Below are positions 50,044 through 58,123 of a stretch of DNA of 64,000 nucleotides, piece by piece (position 1 is the stretch's first letter; each line of letters starts with the position of its first letter). Source of the DNA: Arthrobacter sp. fls2-241-R2A-200. GTDB lineage: Bacteria; Actinomycetota; Actinomycetes; Actinomycetales; Micrococcaceae. A model generated the notes under the pieces. That model worked only from the letters and a program-made list of their open reading frames with translations. It had not been told where the DNA came from and searched no databases. The DNA lies in assembly GCF_030209745.1 (NCBI RefSeq), contig NZ_JARVRJ010000007.1, positions 124,001-188,000 of the forward strand, written 5' to 3'. The translations under genes were made by a program, and so were the position numbers.

Positions 50044-51696
50044 CTAGTGGGCCGGGACCGAGTCCTTGGCAGCAGCCTTCGGGTCCGTGAGCTTCTTGTT
50101 GGGCAACGCGAAGCTGATCAGGAATGCGACGATCATCAGGCCGGCAGCGGTGAGCATGACGACGTCGATCGACTGGGCAAAGCCCTCTGTGATCGGCCGG
50201 GTGAGCGTGCTGTTTGCCGAGTGCAGCCAGCTCGTGTCGTTCAAGGAATCGTTGCTGGCACCGTTCTTGAAGAAAGCAAACAGCTTCGCGTTGGCCGGAT
50301 CCGCCGCGACTGCCGGATCATGCATGACAGCCAGGTAGTCCGGGCTGGCTACTGCAGTCTTCATGCCGTTGGCGATCTTGTCCGCAGCCGTGCTGAACAG
50401 CATGGAAATGAACACTGCCGTGCCTACTGCTCCGCCCATGGACCGGAAGAACGCGGCCGTGGACGTGCCTACTCCCATGTCCTTCGGCGGCACGGAGACC
50501 TGCATTGCGAGGGTGAGCGGCTGCATGCAGAAGCCAAGGCCCACACCAAAGAAGACGGCGATCAGCCCAGGAACCCAGAGGCCTGTATCTACTCCGAGGA
50601 CAAAGCCCATGACGCCGGCTGCACTTGCCAGTATCGCGGTGCCCAAGATCGGGAAGACCCTGTAAACGCCCGAAGAGGAGATGGTCCGTCCGGCAGTGAT
50701 GGAGCCGAACAGGATTCCGACAGTAAACGTGATCATCATCAGGCCTGCCTGGGTGGGGGTAAGCCCCTTAACCAGTTGCAAGTACATGGGCAGCATGGCG
50801 ATAGCGCCGAACATGCCCACGCCGATGATGAAGTTCAACAGGGACGACAACCCGAAGGTCACGTTCTTGAAGAGGCGCAACGGGATCAATGCGTAGTCGC
50901 CCGCACCGCGTTCGATCAGCAGGAACGCCACAATGCCTACGACGCCGAGTCCGTAGCAAAGCCATGAACCACCCGAGGACCAGCCCCAAGTGCGGCCCTG
51001 TTCGGCGACCAGGAGGAGGGGGACGATGGCCAAGGTGATGGCAGCCGCGCCCCAGTAGTCGATCTTTTGCTTGACGTGCCGGGCAGGCAGATGGAGGTGG
51101 AGGAAGACCACCACGAGTGCCGCCAAGCCGATGGGCAGGTTGATGAAGAAGACCCAGCGCCAGCCATCGAAGCCCAGGATATTGGAAGCCCCAGCGAAGG
51201 CACCGCCAATCACAGGGCCCAGAACGGAGGAGACACCGAAGACAGACATGAAGTAGCCCTGGTACTTTGCCCGGTCCTTCAGCGCGACGATGTCGCCGAT
51301 GATGGTCAGGGCCAGAGCCAGCAGGCCACCGGCGCCAAGGCCTTGGATACCGCGGGCCACGGCCAGTTCGGTCATGGAGTGGACCGAGCCGGCGTAGAGG
51401 GAGCCGGCAAGGAAAATCACGATGGCCGTGAGGTACAGCGGGCGTCGTCCGAAGATGTCGCTGAGCTTGCCGTACAGCGGGGTGCTGACGGTCGAGGTGA
51501 TGAGGTACGCCGTGGTGGCCCACGCCTGGAGGGACAATCCGTCAAGGTCGTTGGCGATGGTGTAAATGGACGTGGACACGATGGTCTGGTCCAGGGATGA
51601 CAGGAACATGCCGAGCATGAGTCCTACCATGACGGTAAGCGTCTGACGATGGGTCAGCACTTCACCAGCGGCCCTGACGGGCGTGGATTTGGACAT
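50044..51696 (-). CDS. MFS transporter, DHA2/EmrB-QacA type, 14 helices
   Basis: A 550-aa multidrug-type exporter. The ATG at 51696 is chosen for the TTGGAG upstream; the longer frame to 51882 enters the divergent promoter. It opens MLGMFLSSLDQTIVSTSIYT, the DHA2 motif D1, followed by YLITSTVSTPLYGKLSDIFG (motif A) and ARGIQGLGAGGL (motif B). A large extracellular loop, residues 440-500, precedes the last helix. A dyad lies 36 bp upstream of the start. Confidence 0.9.
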   Translation of the reverse strand: MSKSTPVRAAGEVLTHRQTLTVMVGLMLGMFLSSLDQTIVSTSIYTIANDLDGLSLQAWATTAYLITSTVSTPLYGKLSDIFGRRPLYLTAIVIFLAGSLYAGSVHSMTELAVARGIQGLGAGGLLALALTIIGDIVALKDRAKYQGYFMSVFGVSSVLGPVIGGAFAGASNILGFDGWRWVFFINLPIGLAALVVVFLHLHLPARHVKQKIDYWGAAAITLAIVPLLLVAEQGRTWGWSSGGSWLCYGLGVVGIVAFLLIERGAGDYALIPLRLFKNVTFGLSSLLNFIIGVGMFGAIAMLPMYLQLVKGLTPTQAGLMMITFTVGILFGSITAGRTISSSGVYRVFPILGTAILASAAGVMGFVLGVDTGLWVPGLIAVFFGVGLGFCMQPLTLAMQVSVPPKDMGVGTSTAAFFRSMGGAVGTAVFISMLFSTAADKIANGMKTAVASPDYLAVMHDPAVAADPANAKLFAFFKNGASNDSLNDTSWLHSANSTLTRPITEGFAQSIDVVMLTAAGLMIVAFLISFALPNKKLTDPKAAAKDSVPAH

Positions 51697-51731
51697 ATCT
51701 ACTCCAAGGTGGCAGGGAGGGGAATAAGCAC

Positions 51732-51754
51732 GATAGTTGCTTTCAGTAACTATC
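51732..51754. promoter_or_regulatory. GATAGTT-N9-AACTATC dyad upstream of the DHA2 gene
   Basis: A perfect 7-bp inverted repeat with a 9-bp spacer lies 36 bp upstream of the transporter start. It overlaps the likely promoter and looks like a MarR/TetR-type operator; no regulator gene is adjacent on either side. Confidence 0.55.
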
Positions 51755-51922
51755 CTAATGCCAGTTTGATTCCCGGAAGTACTTAATTCTTTTTCACAAG
51801 CTTTACGACGCCGGAGGAAGGTCGCCGAAGAGGGCGCACTGAATGGGGCGCACTGCCGCACCGCTAGGCTGGGTGCAGTCATTGAATGGTTCGGGATCGT
51901 CGAACATAGGGGGAAACCAGCA

Positions 51923-53221
51923 ATGAGCCAGTCCGACGTGCCGGAACCACATCCGGTCGAGCCCGGTCATGGTCCGGCTTCGGCGCTCCTGGAACCAGTA
52001 GAAAAAGTCCGGGCGGTGTGGATCACCGGCGTCGTCCTGGTGAATCTGGGCATCAACGCGGCGTTCTTTGGGCCGTTGCAAGTGCTCCTGGGCCAGCAGG
52101 CTGCCCACTTCGACGAGGGGCAGAAGGAAGCGATCCTGGCCTTGGTCACCGGCTGCGGTGCAGTAGTTTCCTTGGTGGCAAACCCGTTGTTCGGGGCTTT
52201 CAGCGACCGGACCGCTTCCCGCTTTGGCCGCCGGGTTCCGTGGGTCGTTGTCGGCGCCATTCTGGGAGCGACGGCGCTCGTTGCGCTGGCAGGCGCTCCG
52301 AACGTGGCCGTCATGACGGTTCTGTGGTGCCTGGTCCAGGCAGGAGCCAATGCCATGTACGCGGCCATCACGGCCGCTGTGCCGGACCGCGTCCCTGTGC
52401 CTCAGCGCGGAACCGTGGGAGGTCTGGCCGCCATGGGACAGACCGTCGGCATCCTGCTCGGCGCGGTGATTGCCGCCGTCGTTGCTGGAAATTTCGCCGT
52501 AGGTTACTGGCTCTGCGCCGCTGCCTTGCTGGCCGGCGTCGTTCTGTATCTTTTCAAAAACGACGATCCCCAACTCCCCGTGACTGCGCACCCTCCCTTT
52601 AGGCTTGGGGCGTTCGCCAAAGGGTTCTGGATATCCCCGGCCCGCTACCCGGACTTTGGCTGGGCATGGATGACCCGACTGCTGGTGAGCACCGGAAACC
52701 ACATGATCACGCTGTACCTGCTCTTTTTCCTCATCGATGCCGTGCACCTGCGGGAAACAGAGAACATTGATCCCGCGTTCGGTGTTCTTATCCTCACGGG
52801 GCTCTATGCCATCACGGTGATCATCACCAGCGTGCTGGGGGGACGGCTGAGCGACAGGATGGGGAAGCGGAAACCGCTGGTGATAGCGTCATCCGTCATC
52901 ATCGCCGTCGCCTCCCTCATCTTGGCGTTTGCGCCCACGTGGGCTGGCGGACTGACCGGCGCGGTGGTCCTGGGGATCGGCTTCGGTGCCTACCTCGCCG
53001 TGGATTTCGCGCTCATCACCCAGGTCCTTCCGACGGCGGCGGACCGCGCCCGCGACCTGGGCGTCATCAATATCGCCAACTCGCTGCCACAGGTGATCGC
53101 CCCGCTCATTGCCTTCCCGTTCGTCACCTACTGGGGCGGCTATGTCTCCCTGTACATAGCCGCCGCGGTCATAGGCCTGTTGGGGGCGGTGTTCGTGGTG
53201 AAGATCAAGAGCGTGGACTAG
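51923..53221 (+). CDS. MFS transporter, unknown substrate
   Basis: A 432-aa, 12-helix protein. The segment GAFSDRTASRFGRRVPWVVV in loop 2-3 and GGRLSDRMGKRKPLVIASSV in loop 8-9 resemble the glycoside-pentoside-hexuronide/SLC45-like and related MFS group. It starts with ATG 51923 and GGGGG upstream. It lies convergent with the FG-GAP genes, and nothing nearby suggests a substrate. Confidence 0.82.
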   Translation: MSQSDVPEPHPVEPGHGPASALLEPVEKVRAVWITGVVLVNLGINAAFFGPLQVLLGQQAAHFDEGQKEAILALVTGCGAVVSLVANPLFGAFSDRTASRFGRRVPWVVVGAILGATALVALAGAPNVAVMTVLWCLVQAGANAMYAAITAAVPDRVPVPQRGTVGGLAAMGQTVGILLGAVIAAVVAGNFAVGYWLCAAALLAGVVLYLFKNDDPQLPVTAHPPFRLGAFAKGFWISPARYPDFGWAWMTRLLVSTGNHMITLYLLFFLIDAVHLRETENIDPAFGVLILTGLYAITVIITSVLGGRLSDRMGKRKPLVIASSVIIAVASLILAFAPTWAGGLTGAVVLGIGFGAYLAVDFALITQVLPTAADRARDLGVINIANSLPQVIAPLIAFPFVTYWGGYVSLYIAAAVIGLLGAVFVVKIKSVD

Positions 53222-53237
53222 GCCTGTAGGGATAGGC

Positions 53238-54527
53238 CTAGAAGACGCCGGTGAAGGCGCCCCAGCCCCAGCCGACTACTGGGGAGCCCTTCCACCGGTA
53301 GCCGTAGATTCCGGCGCTCAAAAATCCACTCGTGTCCCCGAGGTACATCGTTAACCTGCCGCTGGAGTCAATTCCCCAGACGTCCGGATCGCCGTCGCCG
53401 TTAAAGTCTCCGGCCACGCCGAAGCGGGAGACGGATTCCCAGCCCCAACCTATGTTTCCGGCGTAGCTGCCTGGCATGCCGTAATCCTCGAACCAGCCAT
53501 TGCGGTGTCCCGTGTGGGCTCCGATGTTTCCGGCAGTGTCGCGGCCAAGAACAACCAGATCCGCGTTGCTGAAGAAATGGCCTGCACCGACGGCGGAGAG
53601 ACCGTTCCAACCTTGGCCGATTTTCTGGGGTGCGAGCCAGCCACCGTGGCCATTGCCCGGGTAGAGGAATATGTTTCCGGCATAATCCTTGGCGATGATG
53701 TCATTGGTGTCATCTCCGTTGAAGTCGCCGGGTGCTATCAGGTCCGTAAACCCCTGCCAGCCCTGCCCGATCTGGAAGGCTTGCTTCCACCCACCCGAAC
53801 CATTTCCTTGGTAGAGGAAGAGCCGGCCTTGGTTGTCGCGCGCCATAACATCGACGGTGCCGTCGCCGTCGAAGTCACCGGGAGAAACGAGCAAGTTGAA
53901 AGCGTTCCAGCCCCAACCGATGACTTGGGTAGGTTGCCAGTTACCGTGACCGTCGGTGGGGTACAGCAGCAACCTGCCCGAGGAATCGCGCGCGAAGATG
54001 TCCATGGTGCCATCTCCATTGAAGCCCCGTTCGCGGGCGGTTGCAGCGATCCTCAAGGGGTTGGCTGCTTGGACCGTGGTCTGTGACGCGGAGTCGTAAG
54101 TAACCGTGAGGTTACCGGCCACCACGTGCCCCAGATCATATGCAGTCGGCCGATAGCTCTGGCCAGTCACTCCCGGCATGACGGCTCCGTCGCGGGTCCA
54201 CGAATACGAGATCGACGGGGTTCCACCTGCCGGAGAGACGTAAGCCCTGGTCAGGGACACATCGACCGTCAGGAGTCCTCCCACGCTTGCGTCACCCCGT
54301 AGTTGAGGTGCGGAGTTGATGAAGACATACCGGGAAGCGGCAGCCCCGCCCGTGCCAGCCTGCGCCGGCAACACGGTACCCAGGAGTGTCGTGGGTGCGA
54401 AGGTGGTGGCGTCGGCAGTCGCAGGAGATGCGGCGCTGAGACCCGCCACCAAGACGATGCTCGCCATCAAAGTGGCAAGCATGCAGCGGACACGGCGAGG
54501 TGAAGTGCTCTCCAAGGATTCCCCCAA
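53238..54527 (-). CDS. Secreted Ig-like plus FG-GAP/VCBS repeat protein, paralog 1
   Basis: A 429-aa exported protein. Signal peptide region RVRCMLATLMASIVLVAG; then an Ig-like domain (PSISYSWTRDGAVMPG, about residues 75-155); then five repeats of about 49 residues with Ca2+-loop sequences such as PGDFDGDGTVDV and PGDFNGDDTNDI, each ending in a GWGW/GQGW turn. The fourth repeat is degenerate (GAGHFFSNADLVVLGRD). The start is TTG 54527 or TTG 54515 (behind GGGGG); ATG 54482 would shorten the signal peptide. No catalytic domain is visible. A beta-propeller adhesion or carbohydrate-binding role is inferred. Confidence 0.85.
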   Translation of the reverse strand: MGESLESTSPRRVRCMLATLMASIVLVAGLSAASPATADATTFAPTTLLGTVLPAQAGTGGAAASRYVFINSAPQLRGDASVGGLLTVDVSLTRAYVSPAGGTPSISYSWTRDGAVMPGVTGQSYRPTAYDLGHVVAGNLTVTYDSASQTTVQAANPLRIAATARERGFNGDGTMDIFARDSSGRLLLYPTDGHGNWQPTQVIGWGWNAFNLLVSPGDFDGDGTVDVMARDNQGRLFLYQGNGSGGWKQAFQIGQGWQGFTDLIAPGDFNGDDTNDIIAKDYAGNIFLYPGNGHGGWLAPQKIGQGWNGLSAVGAGHFFSNADLVVLGRDTAGNIGAHTGHRNGWFEDYGMPGSYAGNIGWGWESVSRFGVAGDFNGDGDPDVWGIDSSGRLTMYLGDTSGFLSAGIYGYRWKGSPVVGWGWGAFTGVF

Positions 54528-54620
54528 GTCAGGTCGGCCAGAATGGCCGGCGAGTATAAATGACTTGAGAGTACAGCTAAGGAATCGAAATCTGGGTATT
54601 ACCTGAGAATATTTCCACCC

Positions 54621-54639
54621 CGGAGCGTCCTACGCTCCG
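54621..54639 (-). terminator. Small hairpin between FG-GAP paralogs 1 and 2
   Basis: CGGAGCG-TCCTA-CGCTCCG is a perfect 7-bp stem with a 5-nt loop, 26 nt downstream of paralog 2. It has no U-run on the minus strand, so termination is probably partial at best. Confidence 0.4.
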
Positions 54640-54664
54640 AAAACAACCGGAATCGGGTGCGGAA

Positions 54665-55816
54665 CTAGAAGATCCCGTTGAATCCGCCCCAGCCCCAGCC
54701 GATCGCCGCGGATCCGTTCCAACCGCCGTCGCCGTCCCCGTAGTAAGCGAGCAACTGGCCGGAACCGTCCACTGCGTAGACGTCCACGTTCCCATTTCCA
54801 TCGATATCACCGGCCGCGCCAATGGTGGACATGCCACCCCAGCCTTGGCCGATGACGCTCATGCCGCCCCAGCCACCGGAACCATTGCCACGGTAGAGGC
54901 GCAGGCTGCCGGACGTGTCCCTGCCGAGGATATCTACGGTGTTGTCACCGTTGAAGTCGCCCGGAGTGGCCACTTGATTGACCACATTCCATCCCGTGCC
55001 CACGACCGAACGGGTGAGCCACCCGCCGTGTCCGTCGCCCGGGTAGAGGTAGAGCACGCCGTTGGCATCACGGGCCAGGACGTCGTTGTTGCCGTCGCCG
55101 TCAAAGTCGCCCGGTGAAACGATCGACGTGAAGCTGTTCCATCCACTGCCTACCTGACGGCCGGCCTGGAAACCGCCGTTGCCGGTTCCCGGGTAGAGGA
55201 ACAAGCGGCCCGCCGCATCGCGGGCCAGGATGTCATTGGTACCGTCGCCGTTGAAGTCGCCGGGGGAGAGAATGGTGTTGAATCCGTTCCAGCCGGGTCC
55301 GATGGTGCGGGGAGACTCCCAGTTGCCGCCCACCCGTGCGTACATCAGCAGGGTGCCGTCTTGGCGTCGGGCCAGCAATTCGAACGCACCCCGGCCAGTG
55401 AAACCGTTGGCCCGGTTGGAGGCCGAGATAGGTGCGGTTTCTGCGCTGGCGACCTCGACGGGGTCGCAACGGTTCGGGCTGGCCACGAGGTGGGCGACAA
55501 TTGTTGCTCCTTGGTCATCCTCCGTGACGACGTAGTTCGGCCACTGCCGGGAAACGGTGACGCCGTCGCGTGTCCAGTAGATGCTGTAGTCCGGCCCGGC
55601 AGCAGCGCCGCAGCCACTGAAGGAGCCCTGTTCGATTTCAACGGTCAGCTTGGAACCGACGAAGGGGGAGCCATGAATCACCGGAGGTTCCGGGTTCATC
55701 GTCGCCACTGCGGGAGCGGCGGAAGATGCGACGGCGGTTACAACGGCAGCCATTATGGCAGCGGCAGTTCCCAATACGCGCCGCACGCCGGACGTCGGGC
55801 GTGATGAAGTAAACAT
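54665..55816 (-). CDS. Secreted Ig-like plus FG-GAP/VCBS repeat protein, paralog 2
   Basis: A 383-aa exported protein with a GGAGG site 5 nt before its ATG. Signal peptide to about residue 38 (VVTAVASSAAPAVA); Ig-like domain with DYSIYWTRDGVTVSRQW and two or more cysteines; five FG-GAP repeats with PGDFNGDGTNDILARDAAGR as a typical unit, ending GWGWGGFNGIF. It shares domain order, repeat number and C-terminal motif with its two neighbours, so the three arose by tandem duplication. Confidence 0.87.
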   Translation of the reverse strand: MFTSSRPTSGVRRVLGTAAAIMAAVVTAVASSAAPAVATMNPEPPVIHGSPFVGSKLTVEIEQGSFSGCGAAAGPDYSIYWTRDGVTVSRQWPNYVVTEDDQGATIVAHLVASPNRCDPVEVASAETAPISASNRANGFTGRGAFELLARRQDGTLLMYARVGGNWESPRTIGPGWNGFNTILSPGDFNGDGTNDILARDAAGRLFLYPGTGNGGFQAGRQVGSGWNSFTSIVSPGDFDGDGNNDVLARDANGVLYLYPGDGHGGWLTRSVVGTGWNVVNQVATPGDFNGDNTVDILGRDTSGSLRLYRGNGSGGWGGMSVIGQGWGGMSTIGAAGDIDGNGNVDVYAVDGSGQLLAYYGDGDGGWNGSAAIGWGWGGFNGIF

Positions 55817-55867
55817 GGTGTCCTCCCCAGACTTTGTGCGATTAATGGTACCGCGGCTGGGATTTTG

Positions 55868-56992
55868 CTAAAAGATTGCTGTGAATCCACCCCATCCGTT
55901 GCCCACGACCTCAGAGCCTTTCCAGCCCGTACGGCCGTCGCTGTAGTAGCTCACCAAGCGGCCTTGGGCGTCAACGCCATAGACGTCCGCAAAGCCGTCG
56001 CCGTTGAAGTCACCGGCTGCCCCGAGGAACTTCAGCGCACCCCATCCGGTACCGATCAACCAGGACCGGGTCCAGCTGCCGGCACCATTGCCGCCGTAAA
56101 AGTACAGATATCCATTTCGGTCACGCGCCAGGACATCGACCTTTCCGTCCCCGTTGAAGTCTCCCGGAGTCAGGATGGCGTCCATGACATCCCAACCGGT
56201 TCCGACGACGGTGCGCGTCAACCAGCCCCCGGCACCATTGCCGGGGTACAGGTAGAGGGTGCCGTCCTTTCCGCGGGCGAGGACGTCGTTGGACCCATCC
56301 CCGTTGAAGTCGCCGGGACTCACGATGGAGTCGAAAACGTCCCACCCTGTGCCGATGACTTGCGCCGGTTTCCATCCGCCCGTTCCGTCTCCGGGATACA
56401 GGTAGAGGACTCCCGAAGCGTCGCGTGCGATCAGGTCGCTCTTCCCGTCGCCGTTGAAATCACCGGGCGAGAACACAAGGTTGAAACCGTTCCACCCCCA
56501 TCCCACGGTGCGCGGGGCGTCCCACGCTTTGCCGGTCCGGCCGAACAGGGAGAGGGTGCCGTCAGTTCCGCGGGCCAAGAGTTCGAAGGTCCGCCCGGTG
56601 AAGCCGCTCGCCCGGTTAGCTGCTCCGACAGGGCTGGTTTCGGCGCTGTTGATCGTTTCGGCGCTGCACGCTGTTCTGCTGGCAGACACGTGGGCAGCCA
56701 TGCGGGAGCCTGCGTCACCGGGCCGGAGGACATACGTGCGGCCGGTTTCACCCGCCACCAGGAACCCGTCACGCGTCCAGTAAATGGTGAAATCCGGTCC
56801 TGTTCCGCCGCCGCAGCCGTAGAAGGTGTAGGGGCCGATCACGGTGCCCAGCGTCTGGCCCACGATCGCGGTACCGGTGACCACGGGATCGGGACCGCTG
56901 GGCGCCGCCGACGCCGGCAATGGGCTGATTGCCATGGCAGTGACGACCGCTGCGAGAAGCGCGACTGCCATCCGGCGTCGAAGTGTTCCCAT
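55868..56992 (-). CDS. Secreted Ig-like plus FG-GAP/VCBS repeat protein, paralog 3
   Basis: A 374-aa exported protein. The ATG at 56992 follows an AGGAGG site; the longer frame to 57097 is not used. Signal peptide RRRMAVALLAAVVTAMAISP; Ig-like domain (DFTIYWTRDGFLVAGETGR) with a conserved Cys pair; five FG-GAP repeats such as PGDFNGDGKSDLIARDASGV, ending GNGWGGFTAIF. It is the first gene of the three in transcription order, with 51 nt to paralog 2 and no terminator between them. Confidence 0.87.
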   Translation of the reverse strand: MGTLRRRMAVALLAAVVTAMAISPLPASAAPSGPDPVVTGTAIVGQTLGTVIGPYTFYGCGGGTGPDFTIYWTRDGFLVAGETGRTYVLRPGDAGSRMAAHVSASRTACSAETINSAETSPVGAANRASGFTGRTFELLARGTDGTLSLFGRTGKAWDAPRTVGWGWNGFNLVFSPGDFNGDGKSDLIARDASGVLYLYPGDGTGGWKPAQVIGTGWDVFDSIVSPGDFNGDGSNDVLARGKDGTLYLYPGNGAGGWLTRTVVGTGWDVMDAILTPGDFNGDGKVDVLARDRNGYLYFYGGNGAGSWTRSWLIGTGWGALKFLGAAGDFNGDGFADVYGVDAQGRLVSYYSDGRTGWKGSEVVGNGWGGFTAIF

Positions 56993-57256
56993 GCTGTTCC
57001 TCCTGTGTGTATCCAACCAGCCAGGGATAAACCCGGAATGGCTCCCTAGGGGGTGGCGTGGTTGGGGTCGAGTCTTCATGAAGTGTATGTGGGGCACGAA
57101 GCGATCGCGGGCAGCGGCATGGCCAATGGCCGGACCGACCTGGCTGCTCTCAGGAAACGGTCACTTTGCTCCCGTATCATGGATGCGATCGGCCAGCCCT
57201 GTCCATTGGGACCGAGCACGCCGCTTCCTTGTCAGCTTGCCAAAAGATCGCCGGAA

Positions 57257-57865
57257 ATGACCGCACCGAACTCACTGGAACCGTACTCCCTTGATCTGAC
57301 CACGGGCTTGCCCCGCATGGCTGCCGCGCCCACCACGCCGCGACAGCAATTGCGCTATGCCCGCATCTTGAAGACCGCGGCGGGATTTGCCCAACGTCAA
57401 TTCGACACGTTAAGCCTCTCCGATGTCGCTTCACGGGCGGACGTTCCGCTTGGCACGCTGTACCGCTACTTTCCCTCCACTGCCCACCTGATGCTGGCCG
57501 TGTACCGGCAACAACTGCGCGAACTGCGGGACGGGTTGCGCAAGCGAGTGGGTAAGGGCCATGACCTTGCCGGTGTGATGATGGAGATCTTCCACCTAAG
57601 GGTCATGCAACCCGGTGTTGAACATTGTTTGATCCGCCCCGCAGGCAGGGACGAGGACACTACCCAGTTGCTCCGGGAGATCGACGCACTGTCCGTCGAA
57701 GCGGTTGGCTCCCTGAGTAAGGACACCGCGAACGACGCCGTCCGGGCTCGGATTCTGCTACATCTGGTCAGCGGTTTGGTCCAGGCTGTCCGCTGCCGCC
57801 GGCTTTCGCTGTTCGAAGCCGAGAAGGACCTGAAGAGGGCCTGCACGCTGCTTACCGCCAGCTAG
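57257..57865 (+). CDS. TetR family transcriptional regulator
   Basis: A 202-aa regulator. The ATG at 57257 is preferred because the upstream frame to 57053 is not family-like. HTH at residues 31-78: QLRYARILKTAAGFAQRQFD, SLSDVASRADVPLGTLYRYF. The N-terminal extension of about 28 residues and the C-terminal domain recall the KstR branch that controls sterol or lipid catabolism, but no such genes are adjacent and the ligand is unknown. It is divergent from the FG-GAP genes (264 bp between) and upstream of malic enzyme. Confidence 0.8.
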   Translation: MTAPNSLEPYSLDLTTGLPRMAAAPTTPRQQLRYARILKTAAGFAQRQFDTLSLSDVASRADVPLGTLYRYFPSTAHLMLAVYRQQLRELRDGLRKRVGKGHDLAGVMMEIFHLRVMQPGVEHCLIRPAGRDEDTTQLLREIDALSVEAVGSLSKDTANDAVRARILLHLVSGLVQAVRCRRLSLFEAEKDLKRACTLLTAS

Positions 57866-58035
57866 CGCCGGGGCTCGCAACTAACGAAACCTGCATGAAG
57901 CACGTCACACTAACCGATGGTTAATCGTTTTACTCTCGAATCATCTCTGTTGGTATTGAATCTTGTCCCCGTTGCAACTCCTTAGGCTGGAGACACCGAA
58001 GCGGCTAGCAGCCCCCTTATCTGCAGAAGCAACGC

Positions 58036-58103
58036 CGGGCCAGTCACCCTTGGCCCGCTACCGCAGTTCTGTTCCTGCCCGAATCATGCCGTGGGTCCAC
58101 GGC
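58036..58103 (+). promoter_or_regulatory. Two hairpins in the malic-enzyme leader
   Basis: CGGGCCA (58036-58042) pairs with TGGCCCG (58051-58057), and GCCGTGG (58088-58094) pairs with CCACGGC (58097-58103) around a 2-nt gap. The second ends 7 nt before the GAGGAGA ribosome-binding site. The 258-bp region 57866-58123 contains no other gene; the hairpins could affect translation or bind a protein as DNA dyads. Confidence 0.35.
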
Positions 58104-58123
58104 TAGCCTGAGGAGACAAAGAC

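Noticed and set aside
49627..50967. 446-codon plus-strand frame across two MFS genes
   Set aside because: It covers the ends of two transporters and a perfect terminator stem; composition is His/Arg/Gln-rich, typical of an antisense frame.
46069..53221. An antibiotic-biosynthesis or resistance island formed by the MFS cluster
   Set aside because: The four MFS genes are from different subfamilies, on both strands, each with its own terminator or promoter, and no biosynthetic gene is present.
53380..56500. CRISPR-like direct repeats
   Set aside because: The regular spacing of about 147 bp comes from the coding repeats of FG-GAP proteins, with diverged copies and no spacer structure.
55865..57049. 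394-codon open frame on the plus strand opposite FG-GAP paralog 3
   Set aside because: The repeated coding strand produces a repeated antisense frame. The minus-strand product has a signal peptide, Ig domain and calcium loops, so this frame is a shadow; similar frames lie opposite the other two paralogs.
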